DNA of 33,253 nucleotides from an uncultured Pelagibacteraceae bacterium (GTDB taxonomy: Bacteria; Pseudomonadota; Alphaproteobacteria; Pelagibacterales; Pelagibacteraceae): contig CACHJL010000014.1 in assembly GCA_902580135.1 (NCBI GenBank), positions 1 to 33,253 of the forward strand. Direction: 5' to 3'. Under the pieces are notes generated by a model, which saw nothing but the letters and a program-made list of their open reading frames with translations, was not told the DNA's origin and made no database searches. Numbering within the stretch: position 1 is the stretch's first letter; each line of letters starts with the position of its first letter. The position numbers and the translations under genes were made by a program. This document shows, piece by piece, positions 33,219 to 33,253 of this stretch.

Positions 33219-33253
33219 TCGATACACCTGGCAACAGAACGCCCCTTAAAAAA
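33219..33253. other. 35-base end of the window, higher in G+C
   Basis: The last 35 bases are about 46% G+C by count, well above the surroundings. No start codon, stop-bounded frame or hairpin is clear on either strand. It could be the edge of a gene continuing outside the window. No function is assigned. Confidence 0.3.

Noticed and set aside
1..33253. Mobile elements, prophage, CRISPR arrays or a foreign island
   Set aside because: No transposase, integrase, direct-repeat array or composition break longer than a few dozen bases; gene order is that of core alphaproteobacterial runs.

Overview
The window looks like a piece of a SAR11-type (Pelagibacterales) alphaproteobacterial chromosome. 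This is inferred from very AT-rich DNA, Lys/Asn/Ile-rich proteins, genes separated by 0 to 80 bases or overlapping, and an alphaproteobacterial gene set: a CcrM methyltransferase, a petABC bc1 complex, an ATP synthase F0 operon with both b' and b, a mutY / DUF721 / DsbA-like / smc block, and a carotenoid-to-retinal cassette ending in blh. There are no insertion sequences, phage genes, CRISPR arrays or rRNA. No gene-free stretch is longer than about 110 bases. The content is essentially core genome.

Layout. 1-1363 (+): the 3' end of an OmpR-type regulator and its EnvZ-like kinase. 1347-1595 (-): a BMFP/YqiC-like coiled-coil protein. 1642-7573 (+): lgt, a MidA-type methyltransferase, pgeF, prs, rplY, pth, ychF. 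7550-10124 (-): petC, petB, petA. 10194-11972 (+): trmL, hemF, greA. 11969-15869 (-): a CCA-adding enzyme/poly(A) polymerase, tRNA-Gln(UUG), ispE and a secreted TPR protein. 15880-18456 (+): uracil-DNA glycosylase, an unlisted 44-residue membrane peptide, rnhB, ccrM. 18453-20578 (-): an FAD monooxygenase and mutY. 20579-33218 (+): DUF721/DciA-like, DsbA-like thioredoxin, smc, atpI-atpB-atpE-atpF'-atpF, crtI-crtB-crtY-blh, ispH-thrB-rnhA.

How the genes work together. The bc1 complex builds a proton gradient that the F0 genes use. The crt-blh cassette makes retinal, which in marine bacteria is the chromophore of proteorhodopsin, a light-driven proton pump; the opsin itself is not in this window. 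ispE and ispH supply isoprenoid precursors. DNA maintenance is well represented (uracil glycosylase, two RNases H, CcrM, MutY, SMC, DciA-like), as is translation/RNA metabolism (rplY, pth, ychF, trmL, greA, the nucleotidyltransferase, tRNA-Gln).

Most worth a second look: (1) the ccrM promoter, where a perfect inverted repeat carrying two GANTC sites (CcrM's own target) fills the spacer between good -35 and -10 boxes; (2) a short SMC protein (857 residues) with intact ATPase head motifs but no hinge domain that I can recognise; (3) a family-4-like uracil-DNA glycosylase lacking most of the Fe-S cysteines, while MutY next door keeps all four; (4) the 44-residue single-pass membrane peptide between udg and rnhB; (5) a near-perfect Shine-Dalgarno only where F0 stoichiometry demands it (subunit c) and before subunit b. 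I did not find a clearly new multigene system.
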